A DNA stretch of 64,000 nucleotides from Pararhodobacter sp. SW119 (GCF_017811755.1 NZ_JADDJF010000001.1:124001-188000); one strand, 5' to 3'. Shown: positions 27,953 through 38,373, numbered from the stretch's first letter. Made by a program: numbers and translations. The notes: generated from the letters alone by a model not told the origin.

Positions 27953-30900
27953 ATGACGTTTCAGGCCTTTGTGGACCGACATGTCGATCCGGTCTGGATC
28001 CTGGATCCGGGATTTCAGCAGGTCCTTCACGCCAACCCCGCTGCCTGCAACCTGATGAGCGCGTCCTGCGAGGATCTCAGGCTACGGCCGCCGTCCGCGC
28101 TTGGCCTGAGCCGGGGTGCGACGCGACTGCGGGTGGACCAGGCGGATGCCCGGTCGATCGAGCTGGACGTCACCTCGACATCGATCGAGTGGCAGGGAAG
28201 TGCGGCCGTGCTGCTGGGCGCGACGGCTGCAGTCGCGACGACCGATCGAATGTTGACCGCAAAGGTCGCCGCGATCAACGAGGATGTCGCGTTCGATTGG
28301 GACATCACCGCGGATCAGCTGGTCTGGTCGCCGGAAGCCTGCGCGCGCTTCGGGCTCGACCTGGCGTCCTTGCCCAAGACGATCGCGGACTGGCTTGCGC
28401 TTGTGCATCCGGAAGATCGCCCGCGCATGCGCGACGCCCTGAACCGGATACTCGCACGACCGGAAGGCCGGCGCTGGACCGGCGCCTACCGCCTCATGCG
28501 GGCCGACGGTCGCGCGACCCATGTTCTAGAGCGCGGCGAGATACAGCTCAATGCGCAGGGGCGTCCGGTGCGGATGCTCGGGACCATGATCGACCTTGCC
28601 CGGATTGAAGGGCTGGTGCCGCAGATCGCCCTTGCGGCGCGGAATCTGGAAGAGGAGCACCGCCTGCGCCACGCGCTGGCCGAGGCCCTGCCGGTCATCG
28701 TTTTCACCGTCGATCGCACAGGCGAACTGGACTTCGTCAGCCAGTCCTTCCACGATCTGACCGGGCTGCCGGTCGAGCGCACCAGCACCGCCGCCGCGAT
28801 CGACACGCTGCATCCGGAGGATCGCGCGCGGGTCAAGGAGTTGCATCTTTCATCGCTCGACGCGCCGCGCCCCCTCGATATCGAAGTGCGGCTGCGCGAT
28901 ATCGTCAATTCCGGGTACCGGTGGCATCAGGTTGCCGTCCGGCCGCAATACGATGACGGGCACCTGGTGAAATGGAACGGCGTCGGCATCGACATCGACG
29001 ACCGCAAGCAGGCGGAAGCCGCCCTCCGCACAAGCGAGGAACGGCATCGTTCACTGCTCGAAATGCTGCCCGTCGCCGTCTGGGAGGAAGACTGGAGCGC
29101 GGTGCGCGCCCTGGCCGACAGGTTGACCGCGGAAGGCATCACCGATTTGCGCGCGCATCTGGAGGCCCATCCGGAGCTTCTGCACGATCTGCAGCAGAAA
29201 CCCGCCGTCGCCTCCGCCAATTCCACCGCGTTCGATATCTTCGCGGCAAGCAGCGCCGAGGATATCGAACGCATTCACCAGCAGTGGTTCGAGGAGCCGG
29301 CCGCGCGCGAAAGCTTCCTGAACGAGGTGGTGGCCTTCGTGAACGGCACCGCGCCGCCGCCCACCGAACTCCTGGTCCGGCGCGCCGACGGCCGGCCGAT
29401 CCATGTGGTCCAGCGCCTGGGCTTCAGCATGGGGGAGGGGCCGCCCAACCGCGTCGTGCATTGCCTGAACGAGATCACCGACAAGGTTCATGGCGAAGAG
29501 CGGATGCGCGTCGTCGCCGATCTGTGCAGTGACGTGATCTGGGACCACGACGCGCTCACGGGCCAGACCTGGTGCAGCGAGGGCTTTCGCCTGCGCTACG
29601 GCCACGATCCCGAGGTGCTGTCGCGGATGGGCGCGCGCTGGAGCGACCTGATCCATCCCGACGATCGCGAACGCGTCGTGACCGCCATCGCGCCGGTCGA
29701 GGCGGGCGCCATCGACGACATGAAGAACGAGTATCGCTTCCGGCGCGCCGACGGCACCTATGCCGTTGTCGAGGACAGGTTTCGTGTCCTGCGTGACCGG
29801 GACGGCAAGGTGCGACGGATGATCGGGGTCATGGTCGATGTCACCACGGAACGCGCCCAAGACGAACGTCAGCGCGCCCTGGTCCAGATCGCCTCGGACG
29901 CGGTGTTCGAGTATGATCCGGATTGCAACCTGATCATCTTCGGCGAAGGGTTCCGCACGGTCTTCGGGATCGACCTCGTCGGCGCGCACGAGATCCCGAC
30001 GCCGCTGATCGAGAACATGCATCCGCAGGATCGCAAGCGCGCGGTCGACGGGTTCTTCGCGCTTCTGAAAAGCCGCGACGACAGCGCGATTCTGGAGTAC
30101 CGCTTGCGGCGCGGCGATGGCCGCTGGGCCTTCGTGCAGGAGCGCATCATCGTCCTGCGCGCGCGCGACGGGACCGTGCGGCGCGCCTTCGCCGCGCTGG
30201 TCGACCTGACCGCCCAACGTCAGAGCGAGGAACGTCTGCGCCTTGCCACGCTGGCCTCGCGCGAGGTGGTCTTCGACTGGGACATCGCCAGCGACCGGTT
30301 GCAGTTGAGCGGCGCGGTGATGGACCGCTACGGCTACGACCCTTCGGAATTTCCCGGCAACTCGGGCAATTTCATCGCGCAGGTCCACCCCGAGGACCGC
30401 GATATCCTCATCGACGGCGCGCGAACCCTCCGTCGCGGTGAAGATTTTCCCGAACTGCACGAAGTCTCCTTTCGGCTCTATCGCGCCGACGGCAGCCTGT
30501 CCAACGTGATCAGCCGTTCGGTGGCGGTCGACGGTCCGACCGGGCGGCCGGCGCGGCTGGTCGGCATGATTCTCGACGTCACCGAATTGCATCGGGAAGA
30601 GGCACGGATGCGCGCCATCGTCGAGGTGTCGGCGGATGCGGTCTGGGAATACCATCCCGACAGCAACACGATGGTATTCAGCGACGGAATCGAAAAGTAT
30701 TTCGGCCAGGGCTGGGTGGGCGAACACCCGGTTCCTTCGCCCTGGCGCGAGGCGGTACATCCTGAAGATCTGCAGCGCACCGTGCAGGGGTTCGAGGAGT
30801 TCCTGCGCGGTCGCGCCGTGCGCTGGCGGGATTCCCATCGCCTGAAGCGCGGTGACGGGACTTGGGCGCATGTGGAAGAACGCGTCGTCGCGTTGCGGGA

Positions 30901-32140
30901 CGAGAACGGCCGGGCCTTGCGCGTCATCGGCAGCTTCGACGACGTGACCGAGCGGCGCAGGCTTGAAGACCAGCTTCGCTCGGCCCAGAAGATGGAGTCC
31001 ATCGGCCGAATCGCAGGCGGTATCGCCCATGATTTCAACAATCTGCTCGCCGTGATCATGGGCAATGCCGAACTGGCGATGGAAGACCCCGACACCGCCC
31101 GCACCGAGGAATTCGGCACCGAGATCGTGCAGGCTTGCCAGCGCGGCGCGGAACTGACACGCCGGCTTCTCAGCTTTGCCCGGCGGTCGCATCTGGCGCC
31201 GAAGGTAGTCAATCTGAACGAGGTCGTTACCGGCATGAGCCGGCTGATCAGCCGCGCGATCCCGGAAAGCATCGAGATGCGCACCGCCCTGACGGCTGGC
31301 CTCTGGAACACCCGCGCGGATCCCACCTTCGTGGAAAGCTCGCTTCTAAATTTGGTGGTCAACGCGCGCGACGCGATGCCCCAGGGCGGCCGACTGACCG
31401 TCGAGACCGGCAACATGCGCGTGAGCGATAGCTACGTCACCGAACGTGCCGAGGAACTCGCCCCCGGGCGCTACGTGATGTTGGCGGTCAGCGATACCGG
31501 CACCGGCATCGCCCGCGAGATCATCGAGAAGGTGATCGAACCCTTCTTCACGACCAAGGGGCCGCATCTGGGCACCGGACTGGGTCTGGCGATGGTCCAC
31601 GGCTTCGCGCGCCAGTCCGGTGGCGCGCTGCGCATCTACAGTGAACCGGGGGTCGGCACGACCGTGAAGATCCTGCTGCCGGCCGAGGATGACGCCGCCG
31701 GGCATGCTGCCGCGTCGCAGTGGCATGAAAAGGATTCCTTTACTGGCAATGGCGCGCGCATTCTGCTGGTCGAGGACGAGGATGCGGTTCGCCGCACGGT
31801 CGCCCGCATCCTGACCGAACGCGGGCATTCCGTCACCGAGGCTGCCACCGGCGATGCCGCGCTTCTGACTTTCGAAAGGTCGATGAGCGCGTTCGATATC
31901 CTGCTCACCGATGTCGTCATGCCCGGCAAGCTGCAGGGGCCGGCACTGGCGCGGGAACTCAAGCAGCGCGCCCCGGGACTTGGGGTGGTCTTTATGTCGG
32001 GCTACGCGAACGAGGCTGCGGTCCATGGAAACGGCCTGCGCATCGATGATCTCTACCTCATGAAGCCCATCCAGCGGCGCGAACTCCTGAAGGTGATCTA
32101 TACGGTGGCGGAAAGACTGCGCGAAGCGCGGAAGGGTTGA
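27953..32140 (+). CDS. Multi-PAS hybrid histidine kinase
   Basis: This 1395-residue cytoplasmic hybrid kinase has no transmembrane segment. Roughly seven or eight PAS/PAC repeats fill residues 1-1005, recognisable by recurring HPEDR and RRADGxxxxVxxR blocks. The HisKA H-box follows ([18 protein letters not shown]1026), then a HATPase ([35 protein letters not shown]). The C-terminal receiver has VEDEDA, phospho-acceptor D1320 (LLTDVVMPG) and K1371 (LMKP). It likely integrates several redox, light or ligand signals. The binding site before ATG 27953 is weak. With no output domain it needs a partner; the divergent OmpR-type regulator is the nearest candidate. Confidence 0.92.
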   Translation: MTFQAFVDRHVDPVWILDPGFQQVLHANPAACNLMSASCEDLRLRPPSALGLSRGATRLRVDQADARSIELDVTSTSIEWQGSAAVLLGATAAVATTDRMLTAKVAAINEDVAFDWDITADQLVWSPEACARFGLDLASLPKTIADWLALVHPEDRPRMRDALNRILARPEGRRWTGAYRLMRADGRATHVLERGEIQLNAQGRPVRMLGTMIDLARIEGLVPQIALAARNLEEEHRLRHALAEALPVIVFTVDRTGELDFVSQSFHDLTGLPVERTSTAAAIDTLHPEDRARVKELHLSSLDAPRPLDIEVRLRDIVNSGYRWHQVAVRPQYDDGHLVKWNGVGIDIDDRKQAEAALRTSEERHRSLLEMLPVAVWEEDWSAVRALADRLTAEGITDLRAHLEAHPELLHDLQQKPAVASANSTAFDIFAASSAEDIERIHQQWFEEPAARESFLNEVVAFVNGTAPPPTELLVRRADGRPIHVVQRLGFSMGEGPPNRVVHCLNEITDKVHGEERMRVVADLCSDVIWDHDALTGQTWCSEGFRLRYGHDPEVLSRMGARWSDLIHPDDRERVVTAIAPVEAGAIDDMKNEYRFRRADGTYAVVEDRFRVLRDRDGKVRRMIGVMVDVTTERAQDERQRALVQIASDAVFEYDPDCNLIIFGEGFRTVFGIDLVGAHEIPTPLIENMHPQDRKRAVDGFFALLKSRDDSAILEYRLRRGDGRWAFVQERIIVLRARDGTVRRAFAALVDLTAQRQSEERLRLATLASREVVFDWDIASDRLQLSGAVMDRYGYDPSEFPGNSGNFIAQVHPEDRDILIDGARTLRRGEDFPELHEVSFRLYRADGSLSNVISRSVAVDGPTGRPARLVGMILDVTELHREEARMRAIVEVSADAVWEYHPDSNTMVFSDGIEKYFGQGWVGEHPVPSPWREAVHPEDLQRTVQGFEEFLRGRAVRWRDSHRLKRGDGTWAHVEERVVALRDENGRALRVIGSFDDVTERRRLEDQLRSAQKMESIGRIAGGIAHDFNNLLAVIMGNAELAMEDPDTARTEEFGTEIVQACQRGAELTRRLLSFARRSHLAPKVVNLNEVVTGMSRLISRAIPESIEMRTALTAGLWNTRADPTFVESSLLNLVVNARDAMPQGGRLTVETGNMRVSDSYVTERAEELAPGRYVMLAVSDTGTGIAREIIEKVIEPFFTTKGPHLGTGLGLAMVHGFARQSGGALRIYSEPGVGTTVKILLPAEDDAAGHAAASQWHEKDSFTGNGARILLVEDEDAVRRTVARILTERGHSVTEAATGDAALLTFERSMSAFDILLTDVVMPGKLQGPALARELKQRAPGLGVVFMSGYANEAAVHGNGLRIDDLYLMKPIQRRELLKVIYTVAERLREARKG

Positions 32141-32271
32141 TCGCCGGAGCGCCTGTTGCACGAGGCGGCGGGTTGCCGCCTTGGGGGACTTTCCCACTCA
32201 AGGCCGGTCTATCGCTGCCGGCGAGCGCGGCAGGAACCGGTCGGCCGCAGGCGCAACCGAGGGGCTACGAG

Positions 32272-32349
32272 AAAGTTTCAATGAGGTAAATTTTTCGAAT
32301 TTATCGTTTTTGGTCAATAGGTAGCAGAAGTGTTCGCATGCGAACACTT
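32272..32349 (+). repeat. Composite box-IHF-palindrome element, copy 3
   Basis: The box is GTTTCAATGAGGTAAA (32275-32290, preceded by AAA). The palindrome is the longest of the family, 22 bp perfect (32328-32349, centred on GCATGC). Box start to palindrome centre is 63.5 bp. TCAA (32314-32317) is at the fixed place, 24.5 bp from the centre, but the flanks depart from the IHF consensus at three positions; T-rich tracts precede it. It lies in the 248-bp gap between the convergent PAS kinase and PIN genes. Confidence 0.8.
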
Positions 32350-32388
32350 GCCCGCGCAGGGGCCAATCGGCCGCAATTTCCGGCGGAA

Positions 32389-32910
32389 TCAGTGTTCCAG
32401 CGCCTTGCCCAGGCGCGGCAGTCCCGCCTTGCGCAGCGCCTTGCGCAACTCCGCCCCCGCCATTCCGGGCCAGAGCGCCGCAACCTCGGACGCGACCGCA
32501 TCGGGCGCGTCCAGCCAGAGCTGCATCACGAAGTTGTCCGGCGTGACCGCCTTCATGCCGTGCGGATCCAGCGCCCAGACCGGAAAGTCCCGCCAGTTGT
32601 CGGTCAGGATCAACGCCGCATCCCCGGCGATCGCCGCCGCCAGGACATGCCGATCGGCGGCATCCGGCAGGTCCAGCGCTTCCGGTGCGCCGGCGCTCAC
32701 GCGACCCTCGGGCCAGCGCGCCGACATCTTCGTCAGAAGCCCCGCAACCAAAGGGTGTTCCGCCGGGTTGCGACGCGCCACCAGATGCAGCCACTCCGCC
32801 GCGATGCCATGCGACCAGAGCGGGGTGAAAAGCCCTCGTGCGGCCAGTCCCAGCAGCAGGTCGCGCAATTTCGCAGGGTAAAGGACGCAGGTGTCCAGCA
32901 GAACCCGCAT
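32389..32910 (-). CDS. PIN-domain protein
   Basis: This 173-residue protein has the PIN ribonuclease core: D6 in MRVLLDTCVLYPA, E39 in GIAAEW, D83/D86 in LPDAADRHVLAAA and D104 in ILTDNWRDFP, a full set of acidic metal ligands. The C-terminal TPDNFVMQLW is shared with stand-alone PIN proteins of Rhodobacterales. No antitoxin-like gene is adjacent. Instead it follows the rRNA methyltransferase gene by one base, so a role in RNA metabolism is as plausible as a toxin role. Confidence 0.82.
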   Translation of the reverse strand: MRVLLDTCVLYPAKLRDLLLGLAARGLFTPLWSHGIAAEWLHLVARRNPAEHPLVAGLLTKMSARWPEGRVSAGAPEALDLPDAADRHVLAAAIAGDAALILTDNWRDFPVWALDPHGMKAVTPDNFVMQLWLDAPDAVASEVAALWPGMAGAELRKALRKAGLPRLGKALEH

Positions 32911-32911
32911 C

Positions 32912-34114
32912 TCAGTCCAGGCGGTAGAACAGGGCCTTGAGATACCCGCTCTCGGCCAGTTGCGGCAGTTGCGGGTGGTCGGGCCCGGCAAATCCTGTGT
33001 GCAGAAGCTGCCCAGCCCGTCCGCCCCGCCCGATCCCGCGCGTGCAGGCGGTGCGAAAGGCGGCCAGGTCGACGGCGTGCGAGCATGAACAGAGGACAAG
33101 AAACCCGCCCCGGCCGACCAGGGGCGCGGCCAGTCGCGCGATCCGCTCGTAGGCGCGCAGCCCGGCCTCCAGTGCCTGGCGATTGGGCGCAAAGGCGGGT
33201 GGGTCGCAGACGACCAGATCGAAGCGTGCTTGCTCCGCCCCCAGCGCCTCGAGCGTGGTGAACGCATCCCCGCGGCGCGTCTCAAACCGCGCCGCCACGC
33301 CCGACGCGCGCGCGCCCTCCACCGCAAGCTCCAGCGCCGGCGCCGAGGAATCGACCGCCAGCGCGCTTTCGGCGCCTCCCGCCAGCGCCGCCAAGGCAAA
33401 CCCGCCGACATGGCTGAACACATCGAGGACCCGCGCACCGCTGGCCAGACTGGCCGCAAAGGCGTGATTTGGACGCTGATCGTAGAAAAGCCCGGTTTTC
33501 TGCCCGCCGGTCAGGTCCGCCAGATAGGTCGCGCCGTTCATGGGAACCTGCACAGGCGCGTCGATCCTGCCGCGCAGCACCACGGTTTCCTCGGCCAAGC
33601 CCTCCAGCGTTCGCGCACGGCCGGTGCCGTTCTTGACCAGGACCTTCACCCCGGTCAGCGAAATCAGCGTATCCGCCAGCATCTCGATCCGTGCTTCGGC
33701 CCAGGCGGCGTTCGGCTGGATGACCGCAGCGTCGCCGAAACGGTCGATGACGATACCGGGCAGGCCATCGGCCTCGGCATGGACCATCCGGTAGTAGGGT
33801 TGCGGATAGAGCCGGGCGCGCAGTTCCAGCGCGCGCTCCAGCCGTACGCGCAGCCAGTCGGCGTCGATGCTGGCCTGCGGATCGCGGTCGAGCATCCTTG
33901 CGACGATCTTCGACGCCGGATTGACCGTGACCAGTCCCAGGGGCTCGCGTTCGGCATCTTCCAGCACGGCCAACGAACCGCCGGCAAGCGCTCGGCTCCG
34001 GCGGTCGAGCACCAGTTCATCCGCGTAGACCCAGGGGAAACCATGGCGGATGGCGCGCGCCTGGGCCTTGGGGCGCAGCCGGATCCGGGGCAGGGGGGCA
34101 GTGGGGTCGGTCAT
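32912..34114 (-). CDS. Class I SAM-dependent rRNA methyltransferase, RlmI-like
   Basis: This 400-residue protein has an N-terminal PUA-like domain (about 8-75) and a Rossmann methyltransferase domain (about 210-395). VLDVFSHVGGFALAAL is the SAM-binding motif, FDLVVCDPPAFAPN the catalytic motif IV, and LVLCSCSH carries a conserved cysteine. RlmI methylates C5 of cytosine 1962 of 23S rRNA; that exact target is inferred. ATG 34114 was chosen because the PUA domain starts there; the upstream 47 in-frame codons overlap a terminator. Confidence 0.88.
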   Translation of the reverse strand: MTDPTAPLPRIRLRPKAQARAIRHGFPWVYADELVLDRRSRALAGGSLAVLEDAEREPLGLVTVNPASKIVARMLDRDPQASIDADWLRVRLERALELRARLYPQPYYRMVHAEADGLPGIVIDRFGDAAVIQPNAAWAEARIEMLADTLISLTGVKVLVKNGTGRARTLEGLAEETVVLRGRIDAPVQVPMNGATYLADLTGGQKTGLFYDQRPNHAFAASLASGARVLDVFSHVGGFALAALAGGAESALAVDSSAPALELAVEGARASGVAARFETRRGDAFTTLEALGAEQARFDLVVCDPPAFAPNRQALEAGLRAYERIARLAAPLVGRGGFLVLCSCSHAVDLAAFRTACTRGIGRGGRAGQLLHTGFAGPDHPQLPQLAESGYLKALFYRLD

Positions 34115-34174
34115 GGCAAATCGTCCGGAATGTCTGGCCCTGCCATACCCGCCGAAGCCAGCAGGCGAAAGCGC

Positions 34175-34199
34175 AAAACCCCGCGCCAATGGCGCGGGG
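34175..34199 (-). terminator. Terminator of the small basic protein gene
   Basis: The arms CCCCGCGCC (34179-34187) and GGCGCGGGG (34191-34199) are perfectly complementary around three bases. On the minus strand the hairpin is followed by TTTTGCG. It lies 31 bases after the stop of the 58-residue gene and insulates the methyltransferase gene from it. Confidence 0.85.
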
Positions 34200-34229
34200 C
34201 TGCGTTCGAGGGCCTGCTTTGGTCGTGGG

Positions 34230-34406
34230 TCAGGCGGCGTGCCCGGCGGGCGCACGGCGCAGCCGGTTGGCCAGCCAGTTCCAGCCCGAGCGGATCAGCC
34301 CGGCCATCACTTCGGCCTGCATCGCGCGTGCCTGACGCTCGATTGCAACAACGTCGACAACGTCGTAATGGTGGATTTCGCCGTGAAAGGCGTCCTTGCG
34401 GTTCAT
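34230..34406 (-). CDS. Small basic protein of 58 residues
   Basis: The frame reads MNRKDAFHGEIHHYDVVDVV and ends LANRLRRAPAGHAA. CACAGGAGAG stands just before the ATG and a terminator follows the stop, so this short gene is convincing despite its size. The helical, Arg-rich C-terminal half (SGWNWLANRLRR) recalls DUF1127-like or RSP_7527-like small proteins of Rhodobacter, several of which influence RNA turnover or stress responses. The family assignment is uncertain. Confidence 0.75.
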   Translation of the reverse strand: MNRKDAFHGEIHHYDVVDVVAIERQARAMQAEVMAGLIRSGWNWLANRLRRAPAGHAA

Positions 34407-34577
34407 GGTTTCTCTCCTGTGCTATCCTTGATGCGCGCCTGCCTGCCCGTCTGGCAGACCTCTCGGCGGCACCGTGAAACCTGCAACGAAGATAATGCCG
34501 CGGCGCAGAAACAACACCAGCCAAAGCGGCATTCCCGCCTTGCGCCGGGTGCAATGCTGACGTAGCGGCACTTGCGG

Positions 34578-34591
34578 CGTTAGCGCTATCC
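34578..34591. promoter_or_regulatory. Possible CceR-type operator upstream of edd
   Basis: GTTAGCGCTATC, with the perfect core TAGCGCTA at 34581-34588, lies 57 bp before edd. It matches 11 of 14 positions of TGTTAGCGCTAACA, close to the motif I recall for CceR, the LacI-family regulator that controls Entner-Doudoroff genes in Rhodobacter. Location and match support repression of edd relieved by 6-phosphogluconate; this is inference. Confidence 0.5.
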
Positions 34592-34648
34592 GCTATGTAG
34601 AAGGGATGGACCGGCCCGCTGCCGGGCAGAGCTGACAGAAAGGACGCC

Positions 34649-36454
34649 ATGCCCACCGATCCCCGTATCCTCGCCATTACCGACCGCATCCGCACCCGTT
34701 CGCGTGACCGCCGCGAGGCCTATCTCGACCGCATTTCCCGCGCGGCCGAGGCGGGGCCGGCGCGGGCCCATCTTTCGTGCTCGAACCAGGCGCATGCCTA
34801 TGCGGCCACGGGCGACGACAAGGCTGCCATGGCCGGAAGCCGCGCGCCCCACCTGGGTATCGTGACGGCGTACAACGACATGCTCTCGGCGCATCAGCCG
34901 TTCGAGAATTTTCCGCAGCGGATCCGTGCGGCGGCCCGTGCGGCGGGGGCCACAGCGCAGGTCGCGGGCGGCGTGCCGGCGATGTGCGACGGGGTCACCC
35001 AGGGTCAGCCGGGAATGGAACTGAGCCTATTCTCGCGCGACGTGATCGCTTTGTCGGCAGGCGTGGCGATGAGCCACAACTGCTTCGACGCCGCGCTCTG
35101 GCTGGGGGTCTGCGACAAGATCGTGCCGGGGCTGATCATCGCCGCGGCGACCTTCGGACATGTGCCCGCGGTCTTCGTGCCCGCCGGTCCGATGACCTCG
35201 GGCCTGCCGAACGACGAGAAGGCGAAGGTCCGCCAGGCCTTCGCCGCCGGTCAGGCCACGCGCGCCGATCTGATGTCGGCCGAGATGGCCAGCTACCACG
35301 GCCCCGGCACCTGCACCTTCTACGGCACTGCGAACACCAACCAGATGTTGATGGAATTCATGGGCCTGCACCTGCCGGGTACCAGCTTCGTCAATCCCGG
35401 CACCCTCCTGCGCGCCGCGCTGACCGAAGCCGCCGTCGCCCGCGCCGCTGCGATCACCGCGCTGGGAAACGACTACCGCCCCGCCGGCCGCATCATTGAC
35501 GAACGCGCTTTCGTCAACGGGATCGTCGGGCTGATGGCGACCGGCGGGTCGACCAACCTGGTCCTGCATTTGCCAGCGATGGCCCGCGCCGCCGGGATCG
35601 AACTGGAGCTGGCGGATTTTGCCCAGATTTCCGAGGTGGTTCCCCTGATGGCCAAGGTCTATCCGAACGGACTTGCCGACGTGAACCATTTTCACGCCGC
35701 CGGCGGGCTGGGCTACATGATCGGCGAATTGCTCTCGGCCGGTCTGCTGCATGACGATGTCGAAACCATCGCCGGTCCGGGCCTCGCACGCTATACCGAG
35801 GAGCCGAAACTGACCGAAGCTGGCCTGACCTGGACGCCCGGGTCGGGCGAAAGCCTGAACGACCGGATTCTGCGCCCCGTCGCGGATCCCTTTCAGCCGT
35901 CAGGCGGGTTGCGGCACCTGACCGGCAACCTGGGCGATGCCGTCATCAAGACCTCGGCCGTCGCCACGGAGCGGCATGTGATCGAGGCACCCGTACGCAT
36001 CTTCCACGATCAGAACGACGTGAAGAAAGCCTTCCAAGCGCATGAATTCACGAAAGATACGATCGTCGTTGTTCGCTTTCAGGGGCCGCGCGCCAACGGG
36101 ATGCCGGAGTTGCACAGCCTGACCCCGATCCTGGCTGTCCTGCAGGATCGCGGACTGAAGGTGGCGCTGGTCACCGATGGCCGGATGTCAGGCGCCAGCG
36201 GCAAGGTTCCCGCCGCGATCCACGTCGCGCCCGAGGCCGCCACCGGCGGTCCGCTTGCCCGTTTGCGCGACGGAGACGTGATCCGCCTCGATGCCGTGAC
36301 TGGTCGACTGGAGGCGCTTGTCGACGGCCTGGAAGACCGTGCGCCGCTGGTGCCGGATCTTTCCGCCAACCAGCACGGGATCGGGCGCGAGCTTTTCGGG
36401 CTTTTCCGCCAGCACGCCGGCCCGGCAACCAAAGGTGCTTCCCCGCTTTTCTGA
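34649..36454 (+). CDS. edd: 6-phosphogluconate dehydratase
   Basis: Edd converts 6-phosphogluconate to 2-keto-3-deoxy-6-phosphogluconate, the first committed step of the Entner-Doudoroff pathway. The 601 residues match the family. Iron-sulfur ligands lie in [19 protein letters not shown] and [35 protein letters not shown] and [18 protein letters not shown] are also conserved. The start at 34649 follows GAAAGGACGCC. No eda gene follows; a TetR-family gene and an aminotransferase come next. Confidence 0.96.
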   Translation: MPTDPRILAITDRIRTRSRDRREAYLDRISRAAEAGPARAHLSCSNQAHAYAATGDDKAAMAGSRAPHLGIVTAYNDMLSAHQPFENFPQRIRAAARAAGATAQVAGGVPAMCDGVTQGQPGMELSLFSRDVIALSAGVAMSHNCFDAALWLGVCDKIVPGLIIAAATFGHVPAVFVPAGPMTSGLPNDEKAKVRQAFAAGQATRADLMSAEMASYHGPGTCTFYGTANTNQMLMEFMGLHLPGTSFVNPGTLLRAALTEAAVARAAAITALGNDYRPAGRIIDERAFVNGIVGLMATGGSTNLVLHLPAMARAAGIELELADFAQISEVVPLMAKVYPNGLADVNHFHAAGGLGYMIGELLSAGLLHDDVETIAGPGLARYTEEPKLTEAGLTWTPGSGESLNDRILRPVADPFQPSGGLRHLTGNLGDAVIKTSAVATERHVIEAPVRIFHDQNDVKKAFQAHEFTKDTIVVVRFQGPRANGMPELHSLTPILAVLQDRGLKVALVTDGRMSGASGKVPAAIHVAPEAATGGPLARLRDGDVIRLDAVTGRLEALVDGLEDRAPLVPDLSANQHGIGRELFGLFRQHAGPATKGASPLF

Positions 36455-36478
36455 CCCCTTGCCTCCGGTAGCCCCAAC

Positions 36479-36498
36479 AATTATACGTTTGTATAATT
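36479..36498. promoter_or_regulatory. Perfect inverted repeat upstream of tetR, probable operator
   Basis: AATTATAC (36479-36486) and GTATAATT (36491-36498) are perfect inverted arms around GTTT. This AT-rich 20-bp site stands out in GC-rich DNA and is 65 bp before the TetR-family gene, as expected for an autoregulated TetR-type repressor. It may overlap the promoter. Confidence 0.75.
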
Positions 36499-36563
36499 AA
36501 GGAGGGGCGCATGCCGTATCGTAGGGCAGGATCGGGACGGCATGAAAGCGGGGCCGGGAGCAG

Positions 36564-37193
36564 ATGAGCCCACGCCGTTCCTTCCAGCGCGCCGGCGAAG
36601 AGGCGCGCCGCGCCGCGCTGATTTCCGCCACGCTGGACCTGATCGCCGAAGGCGGCCCTGCAGCCGCGACCGTTCGCGCAATCGCCGCGCGGGCCGATGT
36701 CACGCCGGGCCTGATCCGGCATTATTTCGCCACCAAGGAAGATCTGGTCGCCGCGGCGCACGAGTCTCTGATGACCGGGCTGACCGAAGCGGCCACCGCG
36801 CGGCTCGATGAACTGACCGACAACCCGCGCGCGCGCTTGCGCGACTTCATCGTCGCCAGCGTCTCGCCTCCGGTCACCGAGCCACGCGCCATGGCGCTTT
36901 GGGCGGCGTCGATGCAACTGGTACCGCGCGATGCAGCCATGCGCCGGGTGCACGAGGCGACCTACCTGGCCTTTCGCGACCGCCTCGCCGGGCTTATTGC
37001 CGACGCCCTGCACGCCGCCGGGCGGTCTACCGACACCGCGACCCTGCGCGCGCATGCGATTGCCGGCAATGCGCTGCTCGACGGGCTGTGGATCGAAGCC
37101 GCAGCGATACCCGACCATTTTTCCGAAATCGATCTGCCGGAACTGGCGCTGTCCGCGTTTTCCCGGCTGCTGAACCTGCCGCTGGAGGACTGA
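36564..37193 (+). CDS. TetR-family regulator, BetI-like
   Basis: This 209-residue repressor has the TetR helix-turn-helix at about 15-61 (TVRAIAARADVTPGLIRHYF followed by TKEDLVAA). The C-terminal ligand domain resembles BetI-type members (LWAASMQL, AGNALLDGLWIEAA). GGGAG precedes ATG 36564. It presumably binds the palindrome at 36479-36498 and controls itself and the aminotransferase gene that starts one base after its stop. The inducer is unknown. Confidence 0.88.
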   Translation: MSPRRSFQRAGEEARRAALISATLDLIAEGGPAAATVRAIAARADVTPGLIRHYFATKEDLVAAAHESLMTGLTEAATARLDELTDNPRARLRDFIVASVSPPVTEPRAMALWAASMQLVPRDAAMRRVHEATYLAFRDRLAGLIADALHAAGRSTDTATLRAHAIAGNALLDGLWIEAAAIPDHFSEIDLPELALSAFSRLLNLPLED

Positions 37194-37194
37194 C

Positions 37195-38373
37195 ATGCGC
37201 TACGCCCCGATCACCGACCGCCTCGCCGGTCTCGGCTCGGACAAATGGGCCCTGAACGCGGCGGCCCACGCCCGGCGCGCGCGCGGGCAGGAGGTGATCA
37301 ACCTGACCATCGGGGAGCCCGATGTGCCCACCCCCCAGGACCTGATCGAGGCTGCAACCCGCGCAATGCAGGCAGGCCGCACCGGCTATTCGAACGGCCA
37401 AGGGGAAGATGCGCTTTTGAAAGCGTTATCAGAGCGTTACACCGATATTCTCAAGCGCTCTATCAACCCGTCGCGCTTTCTGTGCCTCCCGGGCACCCAG
37501 ACCTCGCTCTATCTCGCGTTCATGGCGATTTGCGCGCCGGGGGACGAGGTCATTCTGGGCGATCCGATGTACGCCAGTTACGAAGGGCTGGTCCGCGCCG
37601 CGGGGGCAAACCCGGTTCCCGTCGCCCTGCGGCCGGAGGCCGGGTTTCGCCTTGGCGTCGCGGACGTCGCCCGCCAAATTACGCCCGCCACGCGCGCGAT
37701 CTTCCTCAACACCCCGCACAATCCGACCGGTGCGCTGCTGACACCCGACGATCTTTCGGCGCTCTGCGATCTGGCGGCGCAAAATCACCTCTGGGTCATT
37801 TCCGACGAGGTCTATCAGGACCTCACGCATGACGACGAGGCCTTCACCTCCGCCCTTGCCGACCCGCGGTTCGAGGATCGCGTGGTCATCGCGTCGTCGA
37901 TTTCCAAGTCCCACGCCGCACCGGGGTTCCGGTCAGGCTGGCTTTGCGCGTCCGAGGAGTTCTGCCGCCGCGCGCTGCCGGTATCGGAAACCATGCTCTT
38001 CGGTTCGCAACCCTTCATCGCCGACATGACCGCCGACGCGCTGCGCGCCCCGCCGGTCGTGGCCCGCGCGATGGCGGCCCGCATGGCCCGCCGCGCCCGC
38101 TTGATCCACGACAGGCTCGACGGTGTCGCCGGCCTGCGCGTGCATCTTCCGCAGGCGGGGATGTTCGCGCTCCTCGATATCCGCGCGCATTCCAGGGATT
38201 CCAAGGTCTTCGCGCTGGAGTTGCTGGAGGCGACCGGTGTCGCCGTGATGCCCGGCGCGTCCTTCGGTTGCGCGCTTGAAGGATGGCTGCGCGTCGCGCT
38301 CAACGCCTCGGATGCGCTGACCGACGAAGCCTGCAACCGGATCGGCGGTTTCGTCCAGCGGCAGGCGGCCTGA
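37195..38373 (+). CDS. Class I/II PLP aminotransferase
   Basis: This 392-residue fold-type I aminotransferase of the aspartate/arginine-pyruvate group has INLTIGEPDVPTP, the cofactor-binding TPHNPTGALL, VISDEVYQDL and the Schiff-base lysine in SSISKSHAAPGFRSGW. The subgroup resembles the AruH-type arginine:pyruvate transaminase, but the substrate is not determined by these motifs. It is co-transcribed with the TetR-family gene, which probably senses its substrate. Confidence 0.88.
   Translation: MRYAPITDRLAGLGSDKWALNAAAHARRARGQEVINLTIGEPDVPTPQDLIEAATRAMQAGRTGYSNGQGEDALLKALSERYTDILKRSINPSRFLCLPGTQTSLYLAFMAICAPGDEVILGDPMYASYEGLVRAAGANPVPVALRPEAGFRLGVADVARQITPATRAIFLNTPHNPTGALLTPDDLSALCDLAAQNHLWVISDEVYQDLTHDDEAFTSALADPRFEDRVVIASSISKSHAAPGFRSGWLCASEEFCRRALPVSETMLFGSQPFIADMTADALRAPPVVARAMAARMARRARLIHDRLDGVAGLRVHLPQAGMFALLDIRAHSRDSKVFALELLEATGVAVMPGASFGCALEGWLRVALNASDALTDEACNRIGGFVQRQAA

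Noticed and set aside
32328-32349. Palindrome of the composite element as a rho-independent terminator
   Set aside because: It is symmetrical without a loop and has no following T run; the same holds for the other three copies.
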